Shown here: in pieces, positions 43,456 through 51,588 of the stretch
Layout of the letters: every line of letters begins with the position of its first letter
How positions within the stretch are numbered: position 1 is the first letter of the stretch
From: Pseudoduganella rivuli
GTDB lineage: Bacteria; Pseudomonadota; Gammaproteobacteria; Burkholderiales; Burkholderiaceae_D
Length of the DNA stretch: 64,000 bases
Assembly (NCBI RefSeq): GCF_009674485.1
Contig: NZ_WKJJ01000021.1
Span: 62,001 to 126,000, forward strand
Reading direction: 5' to 3'
Notes under the pieces: generated by a model
What the model was told of the DNA's origin: nothing
What the model saw: only the letters and a program-made list of their open reading frames with translations
The model's database searches: none
Program-made: the position numbers and the translations under genes

Positions 43456-44475
43456 TTACTTTGAGGCAAGCTTCTCCGCCAGGATGGCGGCCACGCCGAC
43501 AAAGGCTGGATACTCCGCCGTGATGACGTAGGTCGGGATACGGGACAGGTAGCCGGAAAAGCGCCCTTTTTGTTCGAAGCGGGCGCGGAAGCCGGAACCG
43601 TCGAAGCGCTCGCCCAGGCGCGGCACGATACCGCCGCCTATATATATACCGCCCAGCGCGCCCAGCGTGACGCCCAGGTTGCCCGCCACGGTGCCCAGCA
43701 TGCGACAGAAGGTTTCCACGGTTTCCGTGCACAGTTCACATTCGTCGGCCAGCGCGCGGCTGACGATTTCCGGCACGGCGATGGATTCCGCCTGCACGCC
43801 GCGGTGGGCGCACAACCCACGGTAAATCAGCTCGATACCGACACCGGACATGAACCGCTCGGCCGACACGTGCTCGAACTCCGTCCACGCATGTTCGAGG
43901 ATGGCCACTTCCTGCGGATTGACCGGCGAAAAGCTGACATGGCCGCCCTCGCTGAGCAACGGCGTCCAGCGCCCATCCTTGCCGGGAATCAGGCCGGACA
44001 CGCCCAGGCCGGTTCCCGCGCCGATCAAGCCCAGCGGCGCGCCGGGTTGCGCATCGCCGCCGCCAACCTTGCGCTTTTGCGTATCGGACAGGAACGGCAG
44101 CGAACTGGCCAGCGCCGTGAAATCGTTGACCACTTCCAGCACGTCAAAGCCGCATTCCGTCCGCAGCGCTTCGATCGAGAATTGCCAGTGGTGGTTGGTC
44201 ATGCGCACCAGATCGCCATTGACGGGATTGGCAATGGCAATCGCGCCATGGCGGATGCCGCTACCGGACACGGCCGCCACATCCGGCAGCGCCAGGTAAG
44301 CGCGCAGCGCGTCCGCCAAAGTGGCGTACGCGGCGCATGCCAGCACGTGGATGTGCGCGATGTGGCCCGGAGCCGTTTCCAGCGCGAAGCGCGCATTCGT
44401 ACCGCCGACATCCGCCAACAGGCGCGGACCGCCCGGGAATGAAGCATGCAAGGAGGAAGTAGGCTCGAAAGTCAT
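43456..44475 (-). CDS. glk: Glucokinase
   Basis: The protein has 339 residues, matching the ATP-dependent Glk family that feeds glucose into the Entner-Doudoroff or glycolytic pathway. LLADVGGTNARFAL is the phosphate-binding start. NDFTALASSLPFL, GLIGAGTGLGVSGLI and SEGGHVSFSP with EFEHVSAERFMSG-VGIELIYRG carry the sugar- and metal-contacting residues. GGIYIGGGIVPRLG closes the site. A HexR-like palindrome lies 65-79 bases upstream of the ATG. Confidence 0.95.
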   Translation of the reverse strand: MTFEPTSSLHASFPGGPRLLADVGGTNARFALETAPGHIAHIHVLACAAYATLADALRAYLALPDVAAVSGSGIRHGAIAIANPVNGDLVRMTNHHWQFSIEALRTECGFDVLEVVNDFTALASSLPFLSDTQKRKVGGGDAQPGAPLGLIGAGTGLGVSGLIPGKDGRWTPLLSEGGHVSFSPVNPQEVAILEHAWTEFEHVSAERFMSGVGIELIYRGLCAHRGVQAESIAVPEIVSRALADECELCTETVETFCRMLGTVAGNLGVTLGALGGIYIGGGIVPRLGERFDGSGFRARFEQKGRFSGYLSRIPTYVITAEYPAFVGVAAILAEKLASK

Positions 44476-44539
44476 GATCGTACTGGAAAAAGGTGACGCT
44501 TAAGCTTACGTTTTTCTTACTTCCCACGCAAGCATTCTT

Positions 44540-44554
44540 TGTAGTTTTAGTACA
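44540..44554. promoter_or_regulatory. HexR-like operator upstream of glk
   Basis: On the minus strand TGTACTAAAACTACA agrees at 13 of 15 positions with the HexR consensus as I recall it (TGTAAT-www-ATTACA). HexR is an RpiR-type repressor of hexose catabolism that is released by KDPG. No hexR gene is in the window. Confidence 0.5.
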
Positions 44555-44652
44555 AATTTACATCGCACAAGTGAAAAAAGTTACCTTTTGCGATAATCAA
44601 TACGTAGTATGACTACCGATTTTAGGGGTGATTGGTATAGACAGGACGAGTT

Positions 44653-44676
44653 GAAGCCGCACGCTCCGGCGTGCGG
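44653..44676 (-). terminator. Strong hairpin downstream of the DedA-rhodanese gene
   Basis: AGCCGCACGC and GCGTGCGGCT form a 10-bp stem with a 4-base loop, 30 bp past the stop. The U-tract is poor, so it may stabilise the 3' end rather than terminate. Confidence 0.5.
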
Positions 44677-44706
44677 CTGACTACGGGTGGCAGGGGAAGA
44701 CGGGGT

Positions 44707-45684
44707 TCAGCCGTGCGGGACGGCCGTGGGGGGATGCGCGGGTGCTTCGCCGTCGCGGGGACGGCGCAATTCATGGGCAAAAGCGTTGTTCCACGCATCG
44801 AGGCCGCCATGCAGCGGGCGCGCATATTCATAGCCCTGCGCAAACATTTGCTTGGCCACGTGCGCGGCCGTCACATCGTTGGGGCAACTGCAATAAACGA
44901 TGATGTGGCGGTCTTTCGGCAGCGCCTGCAAGACATTGGACAGGTCGCCATTGACCAGCACGGCGCCCGGCACGGCCGGTTCCAGCGATTGCGCGGTGGC
45001 ACTGCGGGCGTCGACCAAAATGGGTTCATGGCCGTCGAGCAGCAGTTGCTTCAGTTCGTCGACCGTGATGCGCTCCATTTGCACGGCTTGCTGGAAGCGC
45101 TTGCGTTCGACGTATTTGTAGAGCACGAACAGCGCCAGCAACGTGCCCAGCACGGCCAGCGCCGTGCTGCCCATGGTGGACAGCGTGTCGAGCACCTGTT
45201 CGATACTGGCGCTGAAGTAGATACCGATGAGGATGCCGCTGCCGCTCCACAGCAAGCCGCCCGGCACGGAAAAGCCCAGGAAGCGCATATAGCTGGTGCC
45301 CATCGCACCCGACATCGGCGGTGCGATGGTATTGAAGCCGGGGACGAACTTGGCGACCAGCAGCGATTTCGGGCCCCAGCGGCGGAAATTGTCTTCCGTC
45401 TGGCTGACGCAGTAATCGGGCGACAGGGAAATGCGGCACAACAGCTTGAGGATGCGCTTGCCGTAGCGGCGGCCCGCGCGGAACCAGAAGAAATCGCTGA
45501 CGGAACAGGCCAGCAGGGAGGCGCCCAGCACGGCGGCCCAGTGCAACTCATTGCCGGCCACCAGTGCGCCCGCCACGATCAGCAGGGGAAAGGCGGGGAT
45601 CGGTAAACCCATCTGTTCGATGAGGACGACGGCGAACACGATCAATACGCCATATTCCCGCAACAGTGTCAGTAAGCTCGCCAT
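44707..45684 (-). CDS. DedA-family membrane protein fused to a rhodanese domain
   Basis: The protein has 325 residues. Residues 1-195 are a DedA/VTT membrane domain with about five to six spans and the family motif at 112-126 (KFVPGFNTIAPPMSG; the usual Arg is Lys). Residues 205-310 are a rhodanese domain with ILVDARSATAQSLEPAVPGA and the active-site loop at C265 (YCSCPNDVTAAHVA). DedA proteins include polyprenyl- or phospholipid flippases and proton-dependent maintenance proteins; rhodaneses carry sulfur. It starts 12 bp after the ABC ATPase stop, so it may share that operon. Confidence 0.88.
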   Translation of the reverse strand: MASLLTLLREYGVLIVFAVVLIEQMGLPIPAFPLLIVAGALVAGNELHWAAVLGASLLACSVSDFFWFRAGRRYGKRILKLLCRISLSPDYCVSQTEDNFRRWGPKSLLVAKFVPGFNTIAPPMSGAMGTSYMRFLGFSVPGGLLWSGSGILIGIYFSASIEQVLDTLSTMGSTALAVLGTLLALFVLYKYVERKRFQQAVQMERITVDELKQLLLDGHEPILVDARSATAQSLEPAVPGAVLVNGDLSNVLQALPKDRHIIVYCSCPNDVTAAHVAKQMFAQGYEYARPLHGGLDAWNNAFAHELRRPRDGEAPAHPPTAVPHG

Positions 45685-45696
45685 GATTCCGCCATG

Positions 45697-47409
45697 TTAT
45701 ATGAAATCCCGCGTTCCGGCAGGGACGCCACGGGGAACCGCCGCCAGCAGCGCCTGCGTGTACGGGTGCCGCGGATTGCCGTACACCGCGTCCACGCCGC
45801 CCTGCTCCACCACTTCGCCCTGGCGCATCACCATCACCTGGTCCGCCATGTAGCGCACCACGGACAAGTCATGTGAAATAAAGATGTAAGACAGCCCGTA
45901 TTCCTGCTGTAAATCCAGCAACAGGTTCAGCACTTGCGCCTGCACCGACACGTCCAGCGCCGATACGGATTCGTCGCAGATCAGGATTTCCGGCCGCAGC
46001 GCCAGGCAGCGGGCAATGGCGATGCGCTGCCGCTGGCCGCCGGAAAATTCGTGTGGCCAGCGCTGCAGCGCGGTACGCGGCAACCCGACCTTGTCCAGCA
46101 AGGCTTGCGCCATCCGGATGCGCTCGCTGTCATCGGCGCCGATACCGTGCAATTGCATCGGTTCCAATAAAATCTGCGCCACGGTAAAGCGGGGATTCAG
46201 CGACGCATACGGATTCTGGAACACGATCTGCATGCGCCGGCGGTACGGCTGAAACTCCCGGGCGGACAAGGCCAGCACGTCGCGCCCGTCGACCAGCACG
46301 CGGCCGCCGCTGGCCTGGTGCAGCCGCAGCAACGTCAAACCCAGGGTGCTCTTGCCGCAGCCGGATTCGCCCACCACACCCAGCGTGGCGCCGCGCGCCA
46401 GCGTAAACGACACGTCGCTGACGGCGCGGAACTCGCGCCGCTTGAACCAGCCTTCCGCCACATAAAAACTCTTGCTGACGCGTTCGGCCGCCAGCACGAT
46501 GTCGCCATCCATGACGCGCGCAGGACGCTGCGCCGTCTCGGGCGCCTTGCCCGCCATCACCTCCGCAATCACGGGCAGGCGCAGCGGGCGGGCATCGAGC
46601 GGCGGCCGGCATTGCAGCAGTGCCCGCGTGTACGGGTCGCGCGGCTGCGACAGCACGTCGCGCGCCGGTCCCGCTTCCCGCACTTCGCCGTCGCGCATGA
46701 CGATGATGTCGTCGGCAATCTCCGACACCAGCGCCAGGTCGTGTGTAATGAACAGCACCGCCATGCCGTGCGCCTTTTGCAGGCGCGCGATCAACGCCAT
46801 GATTTGTTTTTGCACGGTGACGTCGAGCGCCGTCGTGGGCTCGTCCGCGATCAGCAGGCGCGGCGCGCAGGCGATCGCCATCGCAATCATCACCCGCTGT
46901 TGCTGGCCGCCGGACAACTGGTGCGGATACGCATCGATGCCGCGCCCTGGCTCGGGAATACCCACTTCGTCCAGCAGCGCCAGCGTGCGTTCGCGCGCCG
47001 CCCTGCCCTTCATCCCCAAATGCCGCGCCAGTACTTCGGCGATCTGGGTCCCCACCGTCAGCACGGGATTGAGCGACGACATCGGTTCCTGGAAAATCAT
47101 CGCGATGTCCTTGCCGCACAGCGCGCGCCGCTCTCTTGCCCCCAGCGTCAGCACGTCGGCGCCATCAAACAGGATGCGGCCGCCGGCCCCGATCAGCGCG
47201 GACTCCGGCGGCAGCAGGCCCATCGCCGCCAGCGCCGTGACGGACTTGCCGCTGCCCGACTCGCCCACCAGCGCGACCGTGCGGTTGCGCGGCACGGCAA
47301 ACGACACGCCTTTGACGGCCGGCACCGGCGGATTCCGCCCGGCGCGGAACGACACTTTTAAATCGCGCACTTCCAGCAACGGCGCCGGGTCCTTCGATAT
47401 CTCGCTCAT
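45697..47409 (-). CDS. Fused dual-ATPase of a Yej/Opp-type peptide ABC transporter
   Basis: The protein has 570 residues with two complete nucleotide-binding domains. The first has GESGSGKSVTAL, QLSGGQQQRVMIAMAIAC and LLIADEPTTALD; the second has GESGCGKSTLGL, EFSGGQRQRIAIARCLAL and ILICDESVSALD. Each ends with the oligopeptide-type DPYTRALL or HPYTQALL segment. This fused form matches YejF/DppDF proteins that energise peptide import. Its ATG overlaps the upstream permease stop by four bases. Confidence 0.93.
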   Translation of the reverse strand: MSEISKDPAPLLEVRDLKVSFRAGRNPPVPAVKGVSFAVPRNRTVALVGESGSGKSVTALAAMGLLPPESALIGAGGRILFDGADVLTLGARERRALCGKDIAMIFQEPMSSLNPVLTVGTQIAEVLARHLGMKGRAARERTLALLDEVGIPEPGRGIDAYPHQLSGGQQQRVMIAMAIACAPRLLIADEPTTALDVTVQKQIMALIARLQKAHGMAVLFITHDLALVSEIADDIIVMRDGEVREAGPARDVLSQPRDPYTRALLQCRPPLDARPLRLPVIAEVMAGKAPETAQRPARVMDGDIVLAAERVSKSFYVAEGWFKRREFRAVSDVSFTLARGATLGVVGESGCGKSTLGLTLLRLHQASGGRVLVDGRDVLALSAREFQPYRRRMQIVFQNPYASLNPRFTVAQILLEPMQLHGIGADDSERIRMAQALLDKVGLPRTALQRWPHEFSGGQRQRIAIARCLALRPEILICDESVSALDVSVQAQVLNLLLDLQQEYGLSYIFISHDLSVVRYMADQVMVMRQGEVVEQGGVDAVYGNPRHPYTQALLAAVPRGVPAGTRDFI

Positions 47410-48404
47410 TGCAGCCTCATTCTTGGATCGAGCGCATCGCGCATGGCATCCGTCAGCAGCGACAACGCCGTCACCAGCAAGGCCATGGCGCCGCTGGCCG
47501 CCGCCAGTTGCCACCACTTGCCCAGCAACAGTTCCTGCTGCGCTTCATTGAGCATCGAACCCCAACTGACGGCGCCGACCGGCACGCCGAAACCCAGGAA
47601 CGACAGGATCACTTCCGCCTTGATGAAACCCACCGCCAGGATCGCCAGCTGCACCAGCGCCACGTGGCTGACGTTGGGGAAGATGTGCACGAACATGCGC
47701 CGCCAGTTGGACGCGCCGATGGCTTGCGCCGCCAGTACGTAATCGCGCGCCTTGTGCTTCAGGTATTCGGCGCGCATCAGGCGATACGGCCCGGTCCACC
47801 CGGTCAGGCCCAGGATCAGCACGATGGTGGCGACGCCTTTTTCCTGCAAGACCGCCGCCACGGCAAGGATCATCAACACCGACGGAATGGCCGTGAATAT
47901 GCTGTAAAACCAGTTGAAGACATCGTCGACCACGCCGCCATAAAAGCCGGACAGCGCGCCGCACACGGTGCCCAGCGCGACCGCCAGCATGGCTGCCGCC
48001 AGCCCCACCACCACCGAGGTTTGCGCCCCTTTGACGGTCTTGCCGACAATGTCGTGGCCCCACTTGTCGGCGCCGAACAGCAACGTGGCCTTGCGCGCGC
48101 CACCGTCGCCGTCCGCCGTACCGCGCGCATTGCGCAAGGCCGCGATATCGTCCGCCAGCGGATCGAATTCATTGGGCGGCACGGTGGCGGCGGGTAGCGG
48201 CGCCTGCACGGACGCCGGCGCACTGCCGGCAACAAACCATGGCGGCGCATAGCTGACCGCCACCTCGTCTTCCCATCCGGCCGCCAGCAAACCCGCGGCG
48301 GACAGCGCCGCCACTGCCACAAAGCCCGCCACGACAGCCAGCGCCGCCATCGCCACCTTGTCCGCGCGCAGGCGGCGCCACGCCATGCTCCATAAGGCAT
48401 TCAT
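47406..48404 (-). CDS. Peptide ABC transporter permease, OppC/YejE type
   Basis: The protein has 332 residues. About six membrane spans surround the binding-protein-dependent permease signature (KHKARDYVLAAQAIGASNWR-RMFVHIFPN), and LFGADKWGHDIVGKTVKGAQ is the OppC-type lead-in. A ~90-residue segment between the first two spans is longer than in plain OppC and resembles YejE. The start at ATG 48404 has GAGGGGG upstream; ATG 48419, overlapping the previous gene as ATGA, is an alternative. Confidence 0.9.
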   Translation of the reverse strand: MNALWSMAWRRLRADKVAMAALAVVAGFVAVAALSAAGLLAAGWEDEVAVSYAPPWFVAGSAPASVQAPLPAATVPPNEFDPLADDIAALRNARGTADGDGGARKATLLFGADKWGHDIVGKTVKGAQTSVVVGLAAAMLAVALGTVCGALSGFYGGVVDDVFNWFYSIFTAIPSVLMILAVAAVLQEKGVATIVLILGLTGWTGPYRLMRAEYLKHKARDYVLAAQAIGASNWRRMFVHIFPNVSHVALVQLAILAVGFIKAEVILSFLGFGVPVGAVSWGSMLNEAQQELLLGKWWQLAAASGAMALLVTALSLLTDAMRDALDPRMRLQ

Positions 48405-48415
48405 CGGCAGCCCCC

Positions 48416-49354
48416 TCATTGCAGCCGCACGCGCGGATCGAGCGCCTGGTACAGCAAATCCGCCAACAGGTTGAAGACCATGGTGGCCGCCGCCACGCAC
48501 ACCGTCACCGCCTTGATGACAGGGAAATCGCTGCGTTCCACCGCCAGGATCACTTCACGCCCGATGCCGGGGATGCCGAAAAACCGCTCCAGCAGAAATG
48601 CACCGATCAGCAGCGCCGGCAAGCCCGCCATCACGTGGGTCAGGATGGGAATGGCGGCGTTGCGCAGCACGTGCACCCACATCACGCGCCGCTCCGGCAA
48701 ACCCTTGGCGCGCGCCGTGCGCACATAATCCTGCTGCACTTCATCGAGCACGAAGCTGCGGTACAGCCGCAAGGTCGGCGCAATCGACACCGCCAGCCCG
48801 ATCAGCACGGGCAGCGCCGCATAGCGCAACAGGTTCTCGGCCAGGCCATTACCCCAGCCCTGCACCGGGAACAGGCCCAGCCGGTACGCCAGCCCATACT
48901 GGAACACGATGATGTAGACCAGGATGCTGAGCGACATCGCCACCGTGCACACCACCATGACTGCGCGCTCCGTCAGGCTGCCGCGTACGAACGCCACGGC
49001 CAGCGCCAGCGCAATGCCCAGCAGGGTTTCCAGCACCGTCAACGGCAGCAGCACGGTCAGCGAAGGCCCAAGCCGCGCGCCAATGACGGACGACACGGCT
49101 TCGCCCGTGGCCCAGCTGTAGCCGAAATCGAAGGTGACGACTTGCCGCAGGAAGATGCCGAGCTGAATGTAATAAGGCTGGTCCACGCCCAGCTGGCGGC
49201 GGATATTGGCGATGGCGTCCGCATCGGCCATCTTGCCCGCCAGGATATACGCGGGATCGCCGCCCACCCAGTTAAACAGGATAAACACCAGCAACACCAC
49301 GCCCAGCATGGTCGGCGCCATTTGCCACAAGCGCCGGATAATATATGCAGCCAT
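48416..49354 (-). CDS. Peptide ABC transporter permease, OppB/YejB type
   Basis: The protein has 312 residues. The start MAAYIIRRLWQMAPTMLGVV is the typical first span. The EAA-like loop (EVQQDYVRTARAKGLPERRV) and the final FNLLADLLYQALDPRVRLQ follow the family. It is the first gene of the transporter operon. The place where a binding protein would be expected, upstream, is occupied by a decayed receptor fragment, so the transporter must use a binding protein encoded elsewhere. Confidence 0.9.
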   Translation of the reverse strand: MAAYIIRRLWQMAPTMLGVVLLVFILFNWVGGDPAYILAGKMADADAIANIRRQLGVDQPYYIQLGIFLRQVVTFDFGYSWATGEAVSSVIGARLGPSLTVLLPLTVLETLLGIALALAVAFVRGSLTERAVMVVCTVAMSLSILVYIIVFQYGLAYRLGLFPVQGWGNGLAENLLRYAALPVLIGLAVSIAPTLRLYRSFVLDEVQQDYVRTARAKGLPERRVMWVHVLRNAAIPILTHVMAGLPALLIGAFLLERFFGIPGIGREVILAVERSDFPVIKAVTVCVAAATMVFNLLADLLYQALDPRVRLQ

Positions 49355-49559
49355 CCCCTTACCAGTCCCCTTCTTTTGCCGAGGCGCCATCATGCAGTAA
49401 TGGCGCCCCGCGCGTCACACCTGTGGCCAAAAAGTAACGCAACCAACACAACCCCGACCGTGGTATCGCCAACCACCGTGACATTGTCGGGCACGATCAC
49501 AACGATCGGAGCCCCCCACCCGCAAAACCCGTTCGGCGCGGGCGCATCGACCCGCTACG

Positions 49560-49801
49560 CCAACACGCAGACTGCACCCTGGCAGCGTTTGGCTGCCGCC
49601 TGGCGTCGTTCATCACGCTGGACCTGTCGGCCCGCTAGAATATCAACAAGTCGTCCCAGCTGTCGGGTTCGATCTCCAACCTGTTCGACAAAGTGGCGCA
49701 GCTGGATCCACTGACCTACGGCGGCATGAGCTACAACCCGATGGACGCTTCGGGTACGATCGGCCGTTACTTCAAGGCCCAGCCTGACCTACAAGTTCTG
49801 A
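49560..49801 (+). pseudogene. Decayed C-terminal fragment of a TonB-dependent receptor
   Basis: With two corrections the plus strand reads as a receptor tail: ASFITLDLSAR-Y-NINKSSQ, then GSISNLFDKVAQLDPLTYGG, MSYNPMDASGTIGRYFK and ASLTYKF at the end. A TAG at 49636-49638 replaces a probable Tyr codon, and an extra C at 49778-49780 shifts the last residues. The upstream 49400-49560 is more degraded. A terminator follows at 49826-49854. The rest of 49355-49873 holds no other gene. Confidence 0.75.
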
Positions 49802-49825
49802 TCGTCTAATTTCAGGACCTGAAAG

Positions 49826-49854
49826 GCCGGTTAGTTCGCTGACCGGCTTTTTTT
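49826..49854 (+). terminator. Terminator of the decayed receptor
   Basis: GCCGGT and ACCGGC pair around a 10-base loop and are followed by seven T. It ends 20 bp before the next start. Confidence 0.8.
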
Positions 49855-49873
49855 ATTGAACCAGGAGACAGTC

Positions 49874-50818
49874 ATGGCAACAATCGCCGTAGCGGCGCTG
49901 GTGGCGGGATTGGCGGGATCGGCGGCTGCGCCCGCCCCCTACACTTTTATTGAAGGCAAGGTGCCAGCCGGCGTGCAACCGGACGGGAATTCGATCATGT
50001 TCGAAGGCCCCAAAGACATGCTGGTCATCGATACCGGCCGCCATCCCGAACACACGGACAAGATCATCGCGGTAGCGAAGGCGAAGAACAAGCCGATTAC
50101 CGCCATCATCAACACGCATTGGCACCTCGATCACGCGACGGGCAATGCGCGCATCCGCGCCGCCTACCCGGGCGCCAGGCTCTACGCCAGCACGGCCGTT
50201 GAGGGTGCGCTGAAAGGCTTCCTCGCCCGGAATGTCGACCAGGCCAGGGCCCGGCTGGACGACCCGGCCGTGCCGGAACCGCAGAAGGCCGATACGCGGC
50301 TGTACCTGGCCGCCATCAACGATCCGGCCAACCTGATTCCCGACCAGCCGGTCAGGGCAGCCATGCCGGTCAAACTGGGCGGGCGCACGCTGCAACTGCA
50401 CCTGGCCAGCCATGCGGCGACCGAAGGCGATGTCTGGGTGCACGACCCGGCCAGCAAGACCGTATTTGTTGGCGACCTGGTGGTGATACCGCTGCCCTTT
50501 TTCGATACGGGCTGCGCGGAAGGCTGGCGCCGGGCGCTGGCCGACATCGACCAGCTGGATTTCCAGACGCTGGTGCCCGGTCACGGCTTGCCGATGGACC
50601 ACGCCGCATTCTCCAGCTACCGCCAGGCGTTCGATGCATTCACCGCGTGCGCCGACAGCAACCAGGCCACAGCAAGCTGCGTGGCAACCTGGATGCAGCA
50701 GGGCGCGGCGTTCGTTGCCATGCATCCGGATCCGAAGTACACGGAGGCTGCACTGGCTTACTACGTCGACCAGGTGTTGCGGGTGCCGGCCAAGCGTGCT
50801 GAATATTGCGCCAAATAA
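49874..50818 (+). CDS. Secreted metallo-beta-lactamase-fold hydrolase
   Basis: The protein has 314 residues. The first ~20 residues form a signal peptide (ATIAVAALVAGLAGSAAA). The metal motif is T-H82-W-H84-L-D86-H87, the MBL H-x-H-x-D-H site. Further ligands are HLASHAATEGDVWV (His), FVGDLVVIPLPFF (Asp) and VPGHGLPMD (His). Four cysteines in the last third may form disulfides. The substrate is unknown; similar proteins include lactonases and quinoprotein-relay hydrolases. CAGGAGA sits six bases before ATG 49874. Confidence 0.88.
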   Translation: MATIAVAALVAGLAGSAAAPAPYTFIEGKVPAGVQPDGNSIMFEGPKDMLVIDTGRHPEHTDKIIAVAKAKNKPITAIINTHWHLDHATGNARIRAAYPGARLYASTAVEGALKGFLARNVDQARARLDDPAVPEPQKADTRLYLAAINDPANLIPDQPVRAAMPVKLGGRTLQLHLASHAATEGDVWVHDPASKTVFVGDLVVIPLPFFDTGCAEGWRRALADIDQLDFQTLVPGHGLPMDHAAFSSYRQAFDAFTACADSNQATASCVATWMQQGAAFVAMHPDPKYTEAALAYYVDQVLRVPAKRAEYCAK

Positions 50819-51588
50819 AGAAGTTGCAGCGGTGCGTGAAGCTTGCAATTTTTCCTGTCGGCACGAGTGTGGCGGTCGGAATAAGTACTTTCCCCTATAC
50901 GTATCAGAAAGACAGGTTTCGTCTCATTTGAACTACATTTTTGCTATTAAGTCCCCTATTGCTGTATCAGATCGTTGTTACTACGCAACATACACGATCA
51001 ATCATAACATCCACCACTTGTTACACGGTAATTCGCAGCTACTGGTTTCGCGTATCCAACAAAGTGCAATTTATTGCTGATAAATCAAAGATTTGTAAGT
51101 GAAACCCTGATTAACATTTTTGGTTACATAAATTTTGTCAATGTAGTCACAAAAACATCATAATTTTGTAAATTGGTGTCAATAAAAAAAGCAAGAATCA
51201 AGATGCTATTGACTCTTTTTATTGATCAATGTACTAATTCACAATATGAAATGTCAGAATTAAGTTCAGAATTTCTGCTTTTTTCTGACTTAAATCTCTG
51301 TATTGGTTTGTTTCTTCGACTATTTACCTTGTTTAACAGGCATTCTGTTGTAATGCCGCACCCCTGCGTTGACTTCATTTCATTGCCCATGTTTCCATAG
51401 CGCCTTCCCAGCTGCGGTTACAAAATGGCTGTTTGGCCGGGAGACGCAGTAAGCCGTCGTGCACCGCACTACGGCTTGCTCCACGGGAGGTGAATAGATG
51501 TGTCTGCCAGCGGTCATGGGATGACCAGTCAGGTTCTGTTCAGACGGTGGAAGTAATTAACCAGAAATAAAAGCAAGGAATAACGATA
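50819..51588. other. AT-rich intergenic region with a structured receptor leader
   Basis: The 770-bp gap before the first receptor is strongly AT-rich from about 50880 to 51350 and contains an imperfect inverted repeat (TTAAGTTCAGAA near 51260 and TTCTGACTTAA near 51283). Nearer the gene, AAGCCGT...ACGGCTT (51451-51477) and GGTCATGGGATGACC (51512-51526) predict hairpins in the mRNA leader. I see no gene and no riboswitch I recognise. Confidence 0.5.

Noticed and set aside
51430..51588. Cobalamin riboswitch before the receptor
   Set aside because: The B12-box and the conserved GCCACTG-type elements are not found; the hairpins present do not match the known fold.
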